Source of the DNA: Oscillospiraceae bacterium
GTDB lineage: Bacteria; Bacillota; Clostridia; Oscillospirales; CAG-272
DNA length: 34,727 nt
Assembly (NCBI GenBank): GCA_015063535.1
Contig: SVTY01000015.1
Location: forward strand, 1 to 34,727
Direction of reading: 5' to 3'
Shown: positions 1-7,131 of the stretch, one piece after another
Numbering within the stretch: the first letter of the stretch is position 1
How the letters are laid out: every line of letters begins with the position of its first letter
Made by a program: the position numbers and the translations under genes
Notes under the pieces: model-generated
What the model was told of the DNA's origin: nothing
Seen by the model: the letters and a program-made list of their open reading frames with translations, nothing else
The model's database searches: none

Positions 1-147
1 TTTCTAAACGAAAAGAATCTTTTAAATCAAAATAAACGGTTCGTTTCTATATTAGATTCTGTACGTCAGGCGATCTCCTCATCCGTCACTCGCAAGGCTC
101 GTGCCACCTTCCCCGCTGGGGAAGGCTAACAGAGTGTGTGCGAACAT
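1..147. repeat. Palindromic repeat family A, right half (cut by window edge)
   Basis: It contains the shared family A core (AATAAACGGTTCGTTTC near 31-47) and the right inverted arm with CCTTCCCCGCTGGGGAAGG, ending in GTGTGCGAACAT at 147. Complete copies lie at 2732-2989 and 3284-3536. The element has no coding potential and resembles a MITE or large REP-like hairpin. Confidence 0.75.
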
Positions 148-167
148 GATGGGATTTACTACAAACT

Positions 168-195
168 TGTAGGGACAGGCGTCCCCGACTGTCCG
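168..195. repeat. Family B terminal repeat, solo end
   Basis: This is a 28-bp solo copy of the family B terminus (TGTAGGGACAGGCGTCCCCG then ACTGTCCG). The same solo end recurs at 3557-3584. Complete 119-bp elements with two such ends in opposite orientation are at 2994-3112 and 9712-9830. Confidence 0.7.
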
Positions 196-251
196 AGTAG
201 ATTGAAATTTGAATCGGCTTGAATTATCCCACAAACCCATCGCCCGCCAAA

Positions 252-289
252 AAAACGAACACCGCAGAAACATCTGCGGTGTTCGTTTT
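252..289 (-). terminator. Rho-independent terminator of the DUF262-HNH/methyltransferase operon
   Basis: A perfect 17-bp inverted repeat (252-268 with 273-289) has a 4-nt loop. Read on the minus strand it is followed by a run of seven T (positions 255 down to 249). It starts 17 bp after the stop codon at 306-308. Confidence 0.85.
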
Positions 290-305
290 GCTATGTATGA
301 TGGCA

Positions 306-1469
306 TTATTTGTTGCCTTTTGCACGGTTGTGGGTCTTGCAGAGCATTTGGCAGTTTTGGATATCGGTCGCCCCGCCCTTACTCCAAGCGGTGACATGGT
401 CGGCATCCATTTCGGCAAGCTTCCACATGCGGTTTTTGTTGTTGTCCGCTCCTATCGCACACAGCGGGCAATTCGACACGCCCTTCGCCTTTGCCTGTTC
501 GGTCTGCCGTGTGTAGACCGTCTTTTTGGTCGGCTCGTCAAACATGCGGATCGTCAGGAGCTTCGGCTCCACGCAACCGCCGAGAATGTACTCATACACG
601 CCCTTTTTGTCCTTGACATAAAAATCGGAGTACAGCTCCTTGAGCTTTGCCGATACCTCATCGGGAGCGTAGGCGTTCGTGTGATACTTCTCGTAAAACT
701 CGCCCCACGGCAGTCCCCGCATTTCGCTTTCCACGTCGGTAAAGACACTCGATACCCAGTCGATGACACTGGTAAAATAGGCTTTCAGCTCATGGATATT
801 GTCGTCATAGCGGTGCTTGCTCATGTAGTCGTCGATATTGCCCTTGCTGACCCAAGACAGAGCGGTGCGGAGATAATCCTGTCGGATGACACTGCCCGAC
901 AGATAGGCACTCCATTTTTGGATATTGGCGTTTTGGCTGTTGGAAAATTCCTCTTTTGCCCGTGTGACGAAGGGACCCGAATGGATGGCGTTGGAAAGCT
1001 CCTGCTCGTTGAGGGGGATCCCCGCAATGTTGATGGTCTTAAACCACTCCTTGATCTCGCTTTCGGTTCCTTCGCAGATATAGACGGTGAGCTTGGTCTG
1101 CATGATCTTGTCCTGCAAATCCTTGGCAAGCCCCGAAAAATACCGTGGGATACCGTTTGTGTCATGGATGGCGAATTTGCCCGTTACATACCGTCCGAAG
1201 CTGGTAATACGCTGTTGTCCGTCCAGCACCTCATACGCATCCGCTCCCACCTTGGTGAAATAGAGCAGACCGAGAGGATAGCCCTTGAGGATGGACTCGA
1301 TGACCGCCACATCCCGTTTTCCGTCGGCATAGATATAGTTTCGTTGGTATTCGGGCTGAATGGTGAGCTTGCCCGACAGACCGAACAGCCCCTTGCCCTC
1401 ATATTCGTTATAGACAAACCCTTTGCAGATGTCCGCAACGGTGATGTCGGTTCGTAAAGTGGAGATCAT
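306..1469 (-). CDS. DUF262 domain protein with C-terminal HNH nuclease (GmrSD-like)
   Basis: The protein has 387 aa. The N-terminal ~200 residues are a DUF262 (ParB/Srx-fold) domain, with QPEYQRNY near residue 38 and the hallmark DGQQR at 83-87. In GmrSD-type enzymes this motif belongs to an NTP-dependent regulatory or nuclease subunit. The C-terminus is a treble-clef HNH nuclease: CPLC at 334-337, DADHV at 355-359, N372, C373 and C377, and H380-N381. This is a classical HNH rather than the DUF1524 version usual in GmrD. Its ATG overlaps the methyltransferase stop as ATGA, so translation is probably coupled. The likely role is DNA cleavage in defence, acting as restriction partner of the methyltransferase. 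Domain identity is confident; target, cofactor and whether it senses modified or unmodified DNA are unknown. A standalone type IV-like enzyme is the alternative. Confidence 0.85.
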   Translation of the reverse strand: MISTLRTDITVADICKGFVYNEYEGKGLFGLSGKLTIQPEYQRNYIYADGKRDVAVIESILKGYPLGLLYFTKVGADAYEVLDGQQRITSFGRYVTGKFAIHDTNGIPRYFSGLAKDLQDKIMQTKLTVYICEGTESEIKEWFKTINIAGIPLNEQELSNAIHSGPFVTRAKEEFSNSQNANIQKWSAYLSGSVIRQDYLRTALSWVSKGNIDDYMSKHRYDDNIHELKAYFTSVIDWVSSVFTDVESEMRGLPWGEFYEKYHTNAYAPDEVSAKLKELYSDFYVKDKKGVYEYILGGCVEPKLLTIRMFDEPTKKTVYTRQTEQAKAKGVSNCPLCAIGADNNKNRMWKLAEMDADHVTAWSKGGATDIQNCQMLCKTHNRAKGNK

Positions 1470-2629
1470 GCTTGTACTCTCTTTCTTATCAAAATTCTTT
1501 GATAAACCTTGTTGCCGTTCACAACGCCAGAAGCATTGAGGTCATATGTTCCTTTTTTGCCAAACAACTCAAAATAACGCTTTTGACATTCTTGGGTTGT
1601 GTAAACTTTTGTTTTTAATCCGTACAAATCAAGATTTTCACACATTCCTAAAATTTCGAATTGTTCGGGGCTGTATTTAGGCAAAAAAGAAATCGGAACA
1701 CCCATGATTCCATCATAGTCACTCGGGATAGCGTCCGTATAAGGGATTTCTATGGCGTCATAATTGTCGTATGTTTGATAACCAAATTCTCTAATCTCTT
1801 TATGTTTGCTGAATTTCAAATTGTCAGCCATAGTCATAAGGCTTAAAGGTTGATGTCGTCTGCCGTGGTCAATGTTGGTAAACCAGTTTGAATTACCAAG
1901 CCTTGTGTAATTTCCTATATATCCAAGTTTGGTCGCTTTTTCTCTGTCCTTTGGTGCAATGTCAGTCCCTTCCGGAACGCTAAATACCATATCTTCACTA
2001 TTACAAGTCGCTCCAAGCCATAACTTATTGTCTTTAATCAAGGGGAAAATTTCTTTATAAGTAATGGCGTTCTGGTTTCCGATTATCAAAAAATTCTTAT
2101 CAGCCTCAACAATCCAAGAGACAAATTCTCTGAATAACGAGAAAGGCGGGTTGGTGATGATAAAATCTGCCTCGTCTCTTAGAGCTTGGATTTCATCACT
2201 TCTAAAATCTCCGTCGCCCTCTAAATACTGCCATTGTAAATCGTGAATGTCAATTGCATTCGATTTGTTGTTGTCTCTTGTGAGGGTAAATATTTTGCCG
2301 TTTGCCTTTGATTTTCTCTCGTCATATCCCGTTTGATTTAGATCGAAAATTGAAAATTGATAGCCGACAGGATACATTTTCTCTTTCTTTTCCTTGGAGA
2401 AGCTCGTGCTGATGAGCTTTTTCAGACCCAAGCTCTCGAAGTTCTGTGCAAAAAACTTTGTGAAATTGCTCCATTCGGGGTCGTCGCATGGAAGCAGAAC
2501 CGTCTTGCCTCGGAATACATCGGGGTTGTACTCCAAATAGGCGTTGACTTCTTTTTGGATAAAATCATATACGGTATAAAATTCGTCGTTTTTTGCATTT
2601 TTCGCTTTGGATAAATTTTCGTTAGCCAT
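1466..2629 (-). CDS. EcoRI-family adenine-specific DNA methyltransferase
   Basis: The protein has 387 aa and should transfer a methyl group from S-adenosylmethionine to adenine N6 in a specific DNA site. Family-typical stretches are visible: [12 protein letters not shown] near residue 17, a [10 protein letters not shown] motif near 47, the catalytic NPPF at 160-163 within [30 protein letters not shown] after it, and a C-terminal [20 protein letters not shown].EcoRI has about 326 aa, so this homologue is somewhat longer. The ATG at 2629 is chosen because GGGAGAG lies just upstream and a promoter lies at 2661-2689. A longer in-frame TTG start at 2689 would sit inside the -35 box. The gene is visibly more AT-rich than its partner and than the core genes, which suggests acquisition by transfer. 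No EcoRI-like endonuclease is present; the next gene carries the nuclease domain. The recognition sequence cannot be read from the sequence. Confidence 0.9.
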   Translation of the reverse strand: MANENLSKAKNAKNDEFYTVYDFIQKEVNAYLEYNPDVFRGKTVLLPCDDPEWSNFTKFFAQNFESLGLKKLISTSFSKEKKEKMYPVGYQFSIFDLNQTGYDERKSKANGKIFTLTRDNNKSNAIDIHDLQWQYLEGDGDFRSDEIQALRDEADFIITNPPFSLFREFVSWIVEADKNFLIIGNQNAITYKEIFPLIKDNKLWLGATCNSEDMVFSVPEGTDIAPKDREKATKLGYIGNYTRLGNSNWFTNIDHGRRHQPLSLMTMADNLKFSKHKEIREFGYQTYDNYDAIEIPYTDAIPSDYDGIMGVPISFLPKYSPEQFEILGMCENLDLYGLKTKVYTTQECQKRYFELFGKKGTYDLNASGVVNGNKVYQRILIRKRVQA

Positions 2630-2660
2630 GGTTCTCTCCCAAAATACAATTCTTTTCTCT

Positions 2661-2689
2661 ATTATACCATATTTTTCCGCCTTTTGCAA
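2661..2689 (-). promoter_or_regulatory. Promoter of the methyltransferase operon
   Basis: On the minus strand the -35 is TTGCAA (2684-2689). A 17-bp spacer follows, then the -10 TATAAT (2661-2666) preceded by an extended TGG. The leader to the ATG at 2629 is about 25 nt. Confidence 0.75.
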
Positions 2690-2731
2690 CCATTCCTGCG
2701 GATTTTGGCGAAGGAGAGGGGATTTTTTGTT

Positions 2732-2989
2732 ATGTTCGCACGCACTTCGTAAGCCTTCCCCAGCGGGGAAGGTGGATTGCCGACAGGCAAGACGGATGAG
2801 GAGATCGCCGTTTGCAGGGCAGATTAAGGTGTGGGTATGCTTGTTTTTAACCGCAAAGAATCTTTTGAATCAAAATAAACGGTTCGTTTCTATATTTGAT
2901 TTGTACATCAGGCGATCTCCTCATCCGTCACTCGCAAGGCTCGTGCCACCTTCCCCGCTGGGGAAGGCTTACGAAGTGTGTGCGAATAT
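2732..2989. repeat. Palindromic repeat family A, complete copy 1 (258 bp)
   Basis: The left end (ATGTTCGCACGCACTTCG) and the right end are inverted repeats over about 44 bp with two mismatches, including a CCTTCCCCAGCGGGGAAGG palindrome. The pairing continues inward through GACGGATGAGGAGATCGCC. The middle holds the AT-rich core with AATAAACGGTTCGTTTC. It has no ORF of its own, so it is probably a MITE or a folded intergenic repeat. Confidence 0.85.
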
Positions 2990-2993
2990 GGAA

Positions 2994-3112
2994 CGGACAG
3001 TCGGGGACGCCTGTCCCTACAACAAAATAAAAGCGAAGCCGTTTTGTTGGTACAACGGGCGAGCTTGCTATGTTTTTACAAACCCGTAGGGACAGGCGTC
3101 CTCGACTGTCCG
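2994..3112. repeat. Palindromic repeat family B, complete copy 1 (119 bp)
   Basis: The ends are ~26-bp inverted repeats: CGGACAGTCGGGGACGCCTG on the left and its near-complement ending CGACTGTCCG on the right. The interior includes GCGAGCTTGCTATGTTT. A second full copy of identical length is at 9712-9830, so this is a discrete repeat unit. Confidence 0.85.
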
Positions 3113-3170
3113 AAAAACAATGAAATTCGAATCGGCTTGGAACACCCCGCAAACCGTAGGGCATTTCCGC

Positions 3171-3270
3171 CATTTACGCCGCAGGCGTAACATCATTTGC
3201 CCACAGGGCAAACATCATTACCGAAGGGTTCATCATTTTGCGAAGCAAAACATCATTTGCCGAAGGCAAC
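3171..3270. repeat. Family D: tandem CATCATT-headed mini-hairpins
   Basis: Five consecutive units of 18-22 bp lie at about 3171-3190, 3191-3212, 3213-3230, 3231-3250 and 3251-3270. The last four begin CATCATT and the first CATTT. Each is followed by a different small stem-loop, such as TTGCGAAGCAA, TTGCCGAAGGCAA or TTACGCCGCAGGCGTAA. The header is constant while the stem sequence varies but keeps its complementarity. Confidence 0.7.
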
Positions 3271-3283
3271 CACGTCCTCCTGT

Positions 3284-3536
3284 ATGTTCGCACGCACTTT
3301 GTAAGCCTTCCCCAGCGGGGAAGGGGGACCACGAAGTGGTGGATGAGGAGATCGCCGTTTGCAGGGTAGATTAAGGTGTGGGTATGCTTGTTTCTAAACG
3401 AAAAGAATCTTTTAAATCAAAATAAACGGTTCGTTTCTATATTTGATTTGTACATCAGGCGATCTCCTCATCCGTCACTCGCAAGGCTCGTGCCACCTTC
3501 CCCGCTGGGGAAGGCTAACAGAGTGTGTGCGAACAT
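3284..3536. repeat. Palindromic repeat family A, complete copy 2 (253 bp)
   Basis: It has the same architecture as 2732-2989: left arm ATGTTCGCACGCACTTTG with CCTTCCCCAGCGGGGAAGG, core with AATAAACGGTTCGTTTC, and right arm ending GTGTGCGAACAT. The left inner arm carries ACCACGAAGTGGT in place of the copy 1 sequence. Confidence 0.85.
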
Positions 3537-3610
3537 GATGGGATTTATTACAAACTTGTAGGGACAGGCGTCCCCGACTGTCCGAAAAACAATGAAATTC
3601 GAATCGGCTC
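3391..3610. repeat. Long direct repeat, right copy
   Basis: This matches 1-220 at roughly 95 percent by eye and in the same orientation. It spans the right half of family A copy 2 plus a solo family B end (3557-3584). The distance between the two copies is 3390 bp, which contains the whole methyltransferase/nuclease operon. Confidence 0.85.
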
Positions 3611-3613
3611 AAA

Positions 3614-3690
3614 CGGGCGAACACAGTTCGCCCCTACGGAGAGGAAGGAAAATCCTCCATACCCGTAGGGGCGTTCTGCGAACGCCCGCC
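3614..3690. repeat. Palindromic repeat family C, copy 1
   Basis: It contains two internal hairpins, GGGCGAACACAGTTCGCCC and GGGCGTTCTGCGAACGCCC, and the CCCCTACGG/CCGTAGGGG pair facing each other. A second copy follows 105 bp later at 3719-3795. Confidence 0.8.
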
Positions 3691-3718
3691 GAACGAATAA
3701 AATTTGAAAAGGTTTAAA

Positions 3719-3795
3719 CGGGCGAACACAGTTCGCCCCTACGGAGAGGGAGAAAGCCCCTCCATACCCGTAGGGGCGTTCTGCGAACGCCCGCC
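3719..3795. repeat. Palindromic repeat family C, copy 2
   Basis: This is a near-identical direct copy of 3614-3690, differing mainly in the short central spacer. The two copies are separated by a ~28-bp AT-rich linker. No coding sequence is present here; 2690-3843 as a whole holds only repeats and a terminator. Confidence 0.8.
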
Positions 3796-3829
3796 TAAAA
3801 AACCCGTTGCGGTTTCAACCGCAACGGGT
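3796..3829 (-). terminator. Rho-independent terminator of the foldase/membrane-protein operon
   Basis: The inverted repeat ACCCGTTGCGG / CCGCAACGGGT (3802-3829) has a 6-nt loop. On the minus strand it is followed by a run of T (positions 3802 down to 3797). It lies 15 bp after the stop codon at 3844. Confidence 0.85.
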
Positions 3830-3843
3830 CAAATAAATATTTC

Positions 3844-4776
3844 TCAATGCACAAATTGCCAATTGTGAAAGCCTTCCTTTTCCACCGCCTCGATCAACGC
3901 CGCTTGCGTGGCGTCATCCGATACGGGAAGAAGCAATCGCATGTGATACCGAAGCAAATGATACCGCAGATCGTGGATGGTCTGTGCCGTTTGCGCAACG
4001 GGATCCCCCTCGTTACTCGGCACCGCCTCTATCGCCAAAAAGTCGAAGCTTTCATATAAACGGTCGATCACAGCGGCGGCATTCTCGGAGGAATAGATCG
4101 TCTCGGACAGCGTAAGCCCCAACTCAAGCTCGGGAGCCAAATGCCGAACTTGCTCTGCAAAGTAGATCGCCTCCTGTACCTGTTCTTCGGTCATGTCGGG
4201 AACGGTCAGTAAAGCCTCATCCAATCCTCCCTCCGCCGCCTCCGCTAACATGGCGGCGCTTTGCGACAGCCGCACCGAGCGGAGCAGGGCATCCTCCTCC
4301 GAAAGAGCCGTCAGATAAAACACTCCCGAGGTGTAGCGCTCCCCAATGGATGACAGAGCGGATGCCACCGTGACCGTGTATGCCCCCTCTGATTGCAACC
4401 CAAGCCGAAGGGCAATGGGCGAACGGTACAGAGGCGTACCCTCCCTGTCGGTCAGCGGAATGCTCACCGCAGAGTCGCCGTCAGGCAGAGCCGCCACACG
4501 GTCGGCAAAGGAGCCTTCATCCAAGGTTTCTAACAAGACCGAATAAGCAACGATCTCCCTGTGGGGCGTCCGCTCCTCCGAAATAGGCGGGAGGGTCTGT
4601 TCCTTCGTGTCTGTTTCCGCTCTCTCCTCACTTTTATTTTGGAGCAGATTACCGATCACAAGAAAAGCGACCAGCAGAACGACCAACAGCACCCCTACCG
4701 TTATCAGGATCGTGCGAAGCTTTCTCCGTCGATATACACTTTTTCGATACTGTAAATGGCGGTTTCGTCCATTCAT
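3844..4776 (-). CDS. Single-pass membrane protein of unknown function
   Basis: The protein has 310 aa. A very basic cytoplasmic N-terminus (about residues 1-21, rich in R and K) precedes one membrane segment at about 22-44. An extracellular domain of ~260 residues rich in acidic and alanine residues follows. Stretches such as LGLTLSETIYSS and FDFLAIEAVPSN loosely recall TIM-barrel glycosidase-like or deacetylase-like extracellular domains, but I do not recognise the family. The start at 4776 is chosen because its ATG overlaps the stop of the upstream foldase gene as ATGA; a start 36 bp further up would overlap more and lacks a better ribosome-binding site. The coupling implies a job at the same membrane surface as the foldase-like lipoprotein. 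It is followed by a strong terminator. Confidence 0.7.
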   Translation of the reverse strand: MNGRNRHLQYRKSVYRRRKLRTILITVGVLLVVLLVAFLVIGNLLQNKSEERAETDTKEQTLPPISEERTPHREIVAYSVLLETLDEGSFADRVAALPDGDSAVSIPLTDREGTPLYRSPIALRLGLQSEGAYTVTVASALSSIGERYTSGVFYLTALSEEDALLRSVRLSQSAAMLAEAAEGGLDEALLTVPDMTEEQVQEAIYFAEQVRHLAPELELGLTLSETIYSSENAAAVIDRLYESFDFLAIEAVPSNEGDPVAQTAQTIHDLRYHLLRYHMRLLLPVSDDATQAALIEAVEKEGFHNWQFVH

Positions 4777-5969
4777 GAACGTTTTCCGTGTCCCTTTCTG
4801 TCTTGCTTGCAAGACGCATCTGCATTTTTCTTTTTATGCTTGCTCTTGATGAGCAGAATCGTAACGATCAAGCCCGCAACGATCAGCGTGCCTCCTCCGA
4901 TACCGACCCACATCCATACCGTCCGTGCGCCCGAGGTCTCATCGGGCGGAAGCAGAGAGGTAAGGTCTAAGGAATCGTAAAACTCGTTCGGCGTAAAGCT
5001 CAGCTCCTGCCGCACGTCATTCATATCCGAATAGATCACACTGCCGTAATATTCATTTTGAAGCTCGATAAAGTGCGTGTTGATATAGCTGTCCTCAAGA
5101 GGGAACCTCTGAAGGATATAGAATGCGTCCACCAGCTGTCCCCCGTTGCTTTCTCCTTTTGCCTCCACAATATCGCTGATCTCATTCATGCTCAACGCAA
5201 AGGCGGCATCCTCATAGGGGGCATCCATGGTTCCCTTGGTGATGTAGTAGCCGTTTCCCGCAGGATCGAAAAAATCCTCTGTATATCCCGCCTTGATCAG
5301 ATCATACATCGACCTCTCTCCCGAGCGAAGCAGGGAAAGGGCTTCTTCCGCCCGCTCCCGATTGGCTTCGGTCTCCTCCTCGGTGTCGTTGAACAGAACC
5401 AAATGGTACACATGCACAAAATTTTCTTCGATGTATTTCCGCACCGTCGCCTCGTCTCCCTTGACCAGTCCCTCTTCGGGATACCGCACCATTAACTCGG
5501 CATACAACAGATCCAATCCAAGGGTAAAACGCAGATACCGCTCGGTCAGCCCATGCTCCGCCATGCTCTTGGCAAGCTCCACTTCGTCTCCGCCGAAATC
5601 CTCATTCAACAGCTCCTCCAGCTCCTCATCCACCGAATCCGAAAGCTTTCGTTCGCTGTATTCCAGCCCCACCGATTCGCACAGTGCGAGAATGGCATAG
5701 TTGGATACGATATTTTCCTTTACCAATCGATCCAGCTCCGCACCCAATTCATCGGGACGGTCGGCACAGCTCTGCTTTGCCGTCTCCATGTAGTTTTGCA
5801 CCAAAAAATACAGCTCATCATAGTATACGTCCTTGCCGTCTACCGTTCCCACCACGGTCTTTTCATACACCGAGGTCTTTTCCGCCTGCGAGCAACCAAC
5901 AAGACACAGCCCTGCCATAAGCAAAGCCACCAAACAGGCAACCGCTCTGAAAAATAACGTTCGTTTCAT
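4773..5969 (-). CDS. PrsA/parvulin-like foldase lipoprotein with C-terminal membrane anchor
   Basis: The protein has 398 aa. A signal peptide with lipobox LVGC predicts lipid attachment at C26. Residues ~38-180 resemble the SurA/PrsA N-terminal chaperone region (VVGTVDGKDVYYDELYF). Residues ~183-295 follow the parvulin rotamase pattern (VYHLVLF, GNGYYITKGTMDAPYEDAAF, AFYILQRFP), though several catalytic-core positions look degenerate. Unusually, a second membrane segment lies near residues 348-372 (TVWMWVGIGGGTLIVAGLIV), followed by a lysine-rich tail. Parvulin lipoproteins assist folding of secreted proteins at the outer face of the membrane. The ATG at 5969 is preferred because AAGGATGG lies five bases upstream; the alternative ATG at 5978 has no room for it. 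The gene is transcribed divergently from hprK. Peptidyl-prolyl isomerase activity is uncertain. Confidence 0.8.
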   Translation of the reverse strand: MKRTLFFRAVACLVALLMAGLCLVGCSQAEKTSVYEKTVVGTVDGKDVYYDELYFLVQNYMETAKQSCADRPDELGAELDRLVKENIVSNYAILALCESVGLEYSERKLSDSVDEELEELLNEDFGGDEVELAKSMAEHGLTERYLRFTLGLDLLYAELMVRYPEEGLVKGDEATVRKYIEENFVHVYHLVLFNDTEEETEANRERAEEALSLLRSGERSMYDLIKAGYTEDFFDPAGNGYYITKGTMDAPYEDAAFALSMNEISDIVEAKGESNGGQLVDAFYILQRFPLEDSYINTHFIELQNEYYGSVIYSDMNDVRQELSFTPNEFYDSLDLTSLLPPDETSGARTVWMWVGIGGGTLIVAGLIVTILLIKSKHKKKNADASCKQDRKGHGKRS

Positions 5970-6003
5970 AGAATCCATCCTTATGTTAGAGTATCAACTT
6001 CTA

Positions 6004-6009
6004 ATTATA
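6004..6009 (-). promoter_or_regulatory. Probable -10 box of the foldase operon
   Basis: TATAAT lies on the minus strand 35 bp before the ATG at 5969 and is preceded by TG. No good -35 hexamer is seen at the expected distance, so this is tentative. Confidence 0.45.
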
Positions 6010-6090
6010 CAGGAATTTTGTGACCGCAATATGAATAAATCGATTTTTGAAAGTTTTTTGAAAAAAAATCATGAAAAATCAAAAAAGTTC

Positions 6091-6119
6091 TTCCATTTGG
6101 AGGAAGAGTATGGTATAAT
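6091..6119 (+). promoter_or_regulatory. Extended -10 promoter of hprK
   Basis: TGGTATAAT (-10 at 6114-6119 with the extended TG) lies 31 bp before the hprK start. The -35 region (6091-6096, TTCCAT) is poor, which is typical of extended -10 promoters. Confidence 0.65.
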
Positions 6120-6150
6120 GATTCTATCAACCGTAGAAAAGGAGAAGACT

Positions 6151-7083
6151 ATGCAATCTCAATACAGCATTCCCCTTGGAAATTTAATCTCGGAATTTCA
6201 ATTGGAGACTTTGGTTCTGCCCGAAGGTGGGGAAGCCATACACATCGAAAGTCCCGAGATCAGCCGTCCGGGGCTTACTCTGTCGGGCTTTGTCGAGGTG
6301 TTCGAGCCCTTCCGAATTCAGGTGATCGGCAAAGCGGAGCATATGTATCTTTCCAAGCTTTCTCCCACCCAAAGAAGCATCCGTTTGGAAAATTTCTTCA
6401 AGCTGAAGCCGGTGGCAGTGGTGCTTACCACCGACCTTTCGGCGTTTGATGAAATGATATCGGGAGCCGAGACCTACGGGATCCCCCTGTTGCGAACCGC
6501 CGAGCGTACCAGTGCCTTTGTCGCCGCCGTTATTGCGTTTCTCAACACCAGCCTTGCCCCTCGCATCACCCGCCACGGTGTCCTTGTGGAGGTGCACGGA
6601 GAGGGTATGCTGATCCTTGGTGACAGCGGCATCGGAAAGAGCGAGACAGCCATCGAGCTGGTCAAGCGTGGACACCGCCTCATTGCCGACGACGCCGTGG
6701 AGATCAAACGGGTCTCCGCCAAAACTCTGGTCGGCTCCGCCCCCGAGCTGATCCGCTATTACATCGAGCTGAGGGGAATCGGTATCGTCGATGTCCGCCG
6801 TCTGTTCGGTGCGGAATCGGTCAAGGATACCGAACGGATCGACCTTGTGATCAATCTGGAGCCGTGGGATTCCGAAAAGATGTACGACCGCTTCGGTCTT
6901 GACGAGGAGCATGTCAATATTTTGGGAATTGATATTCCGTCCATCACCATTCCCGTCCACCCCGGCAGAAACCTTGCCGTGGTCTTGGAGGTTGCCGCTA
7001 TCAACAACCGCCAGAAAAAAATGGGCTACAACACAGCGGAGGAATTTAACCGTCGCCTGATGGAGCAGGAGTTTGACGAATAA
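6151..7083 (+). CDS. hprK: HPr kinase/phosphorylase
   Basis: The protein has 310 aa, the usual family length. It phosphorylates and dephosphorylates Ser46 of HPr (and Crh where present) in the cytoplasm, linking glycolytic state to CcpA-type catabolite repression. An N-terminal domain covers ~1-130. The catalytic domain shows RHGVLVEVHGEGMLILGDSG with the Walker A GDSGIGKSE at about residues 157-165, DDAVEIKR after it, and the family signature RGIGIVDVRRLFG near 207. The ATG at 6151 has AAAAGGAGAAG upstream and its own promoter; a long in-frame upstream extension is ignored because it crosses that promoter and the divergent foldase gene. A sugar-phosphate isomerase-like gene follows after 48 bp. 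No other PTS gene lies in the window. Confidence 0.95.
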   Translation: MQSQYSIPLGNLISEFQLETLVLPEGGEAIHIESPEISRPGLTLSGFVEVFEPFRIQVIGKAEHMYLSKLSPTQRSIRLENFFKLKPVAVVLTTDLSAFDEMISGAETYGIPLLRTAERTSAFVAAVIAFLNTSLAPRITRHGVLVEVHGEGMLILGDSGIGKSETAIELVKRGHRLIADDAVEIKRVSAKTLVGSAPELIRYYIELRGIGIVDVRRLFGAESVKDTERIDLVINLEPWDSEKMYDRFGLDEEHVNILGIDIPSITIPVHPGRNLAVVLEVAAINNRQKKMGYNTAEEFNRRLMEQEFDE

Positions 7084-7131
7084 TCGAAAAAATTATAAAT
7101 TTTATATACAGAACAGAAAGGAAATTTTATC

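Larger units (their letters stand above)
1..220. repeat. Long direct repeat, left copy
   Basis: This stretch is nearly identical to 3391-3610, with only scattered differences around positions 52-65, 158 and 196-210. The pair brackets the methyltransferase/DUF262-HNH operon. It is composite: positions 1-147 are the right half of palindromic repeat family A, and 168-195 are one end of family B. The left half of the family A element would lie upstream of the window. Two direct repeats of this length and similarity could recombine, so the island may be deletable or amplifiable; that is inference. Confidence 0.85.

Noticed and set aside
219-1457. 412-codon open frame on the plus strand
   Set aside because: It lies wholly antisense to the DUF262-HNH gene, has no ribosome-binding site and its translation shows no domain. 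It is a shadow frame.
2630-2689. Upstream TTG start adding 20 residues to the methyltransferase
   Set aside because: The TTG coincides with the -35 hexamer and the -10 lies inside the extension, so this segment is promoter rather than coding.
3171-3270. Possible CRISPR array
   Set aside because: The units are only 18-22 bp, there are no ~30-bp unique spacers between identical repeats, and no cas genes are in the window.
2732-3536. Insertion sequence with transposase
   Set aside because: No open frame in the repeat region has transposase motifs; the short frames there are translations of the palindromic repeats.
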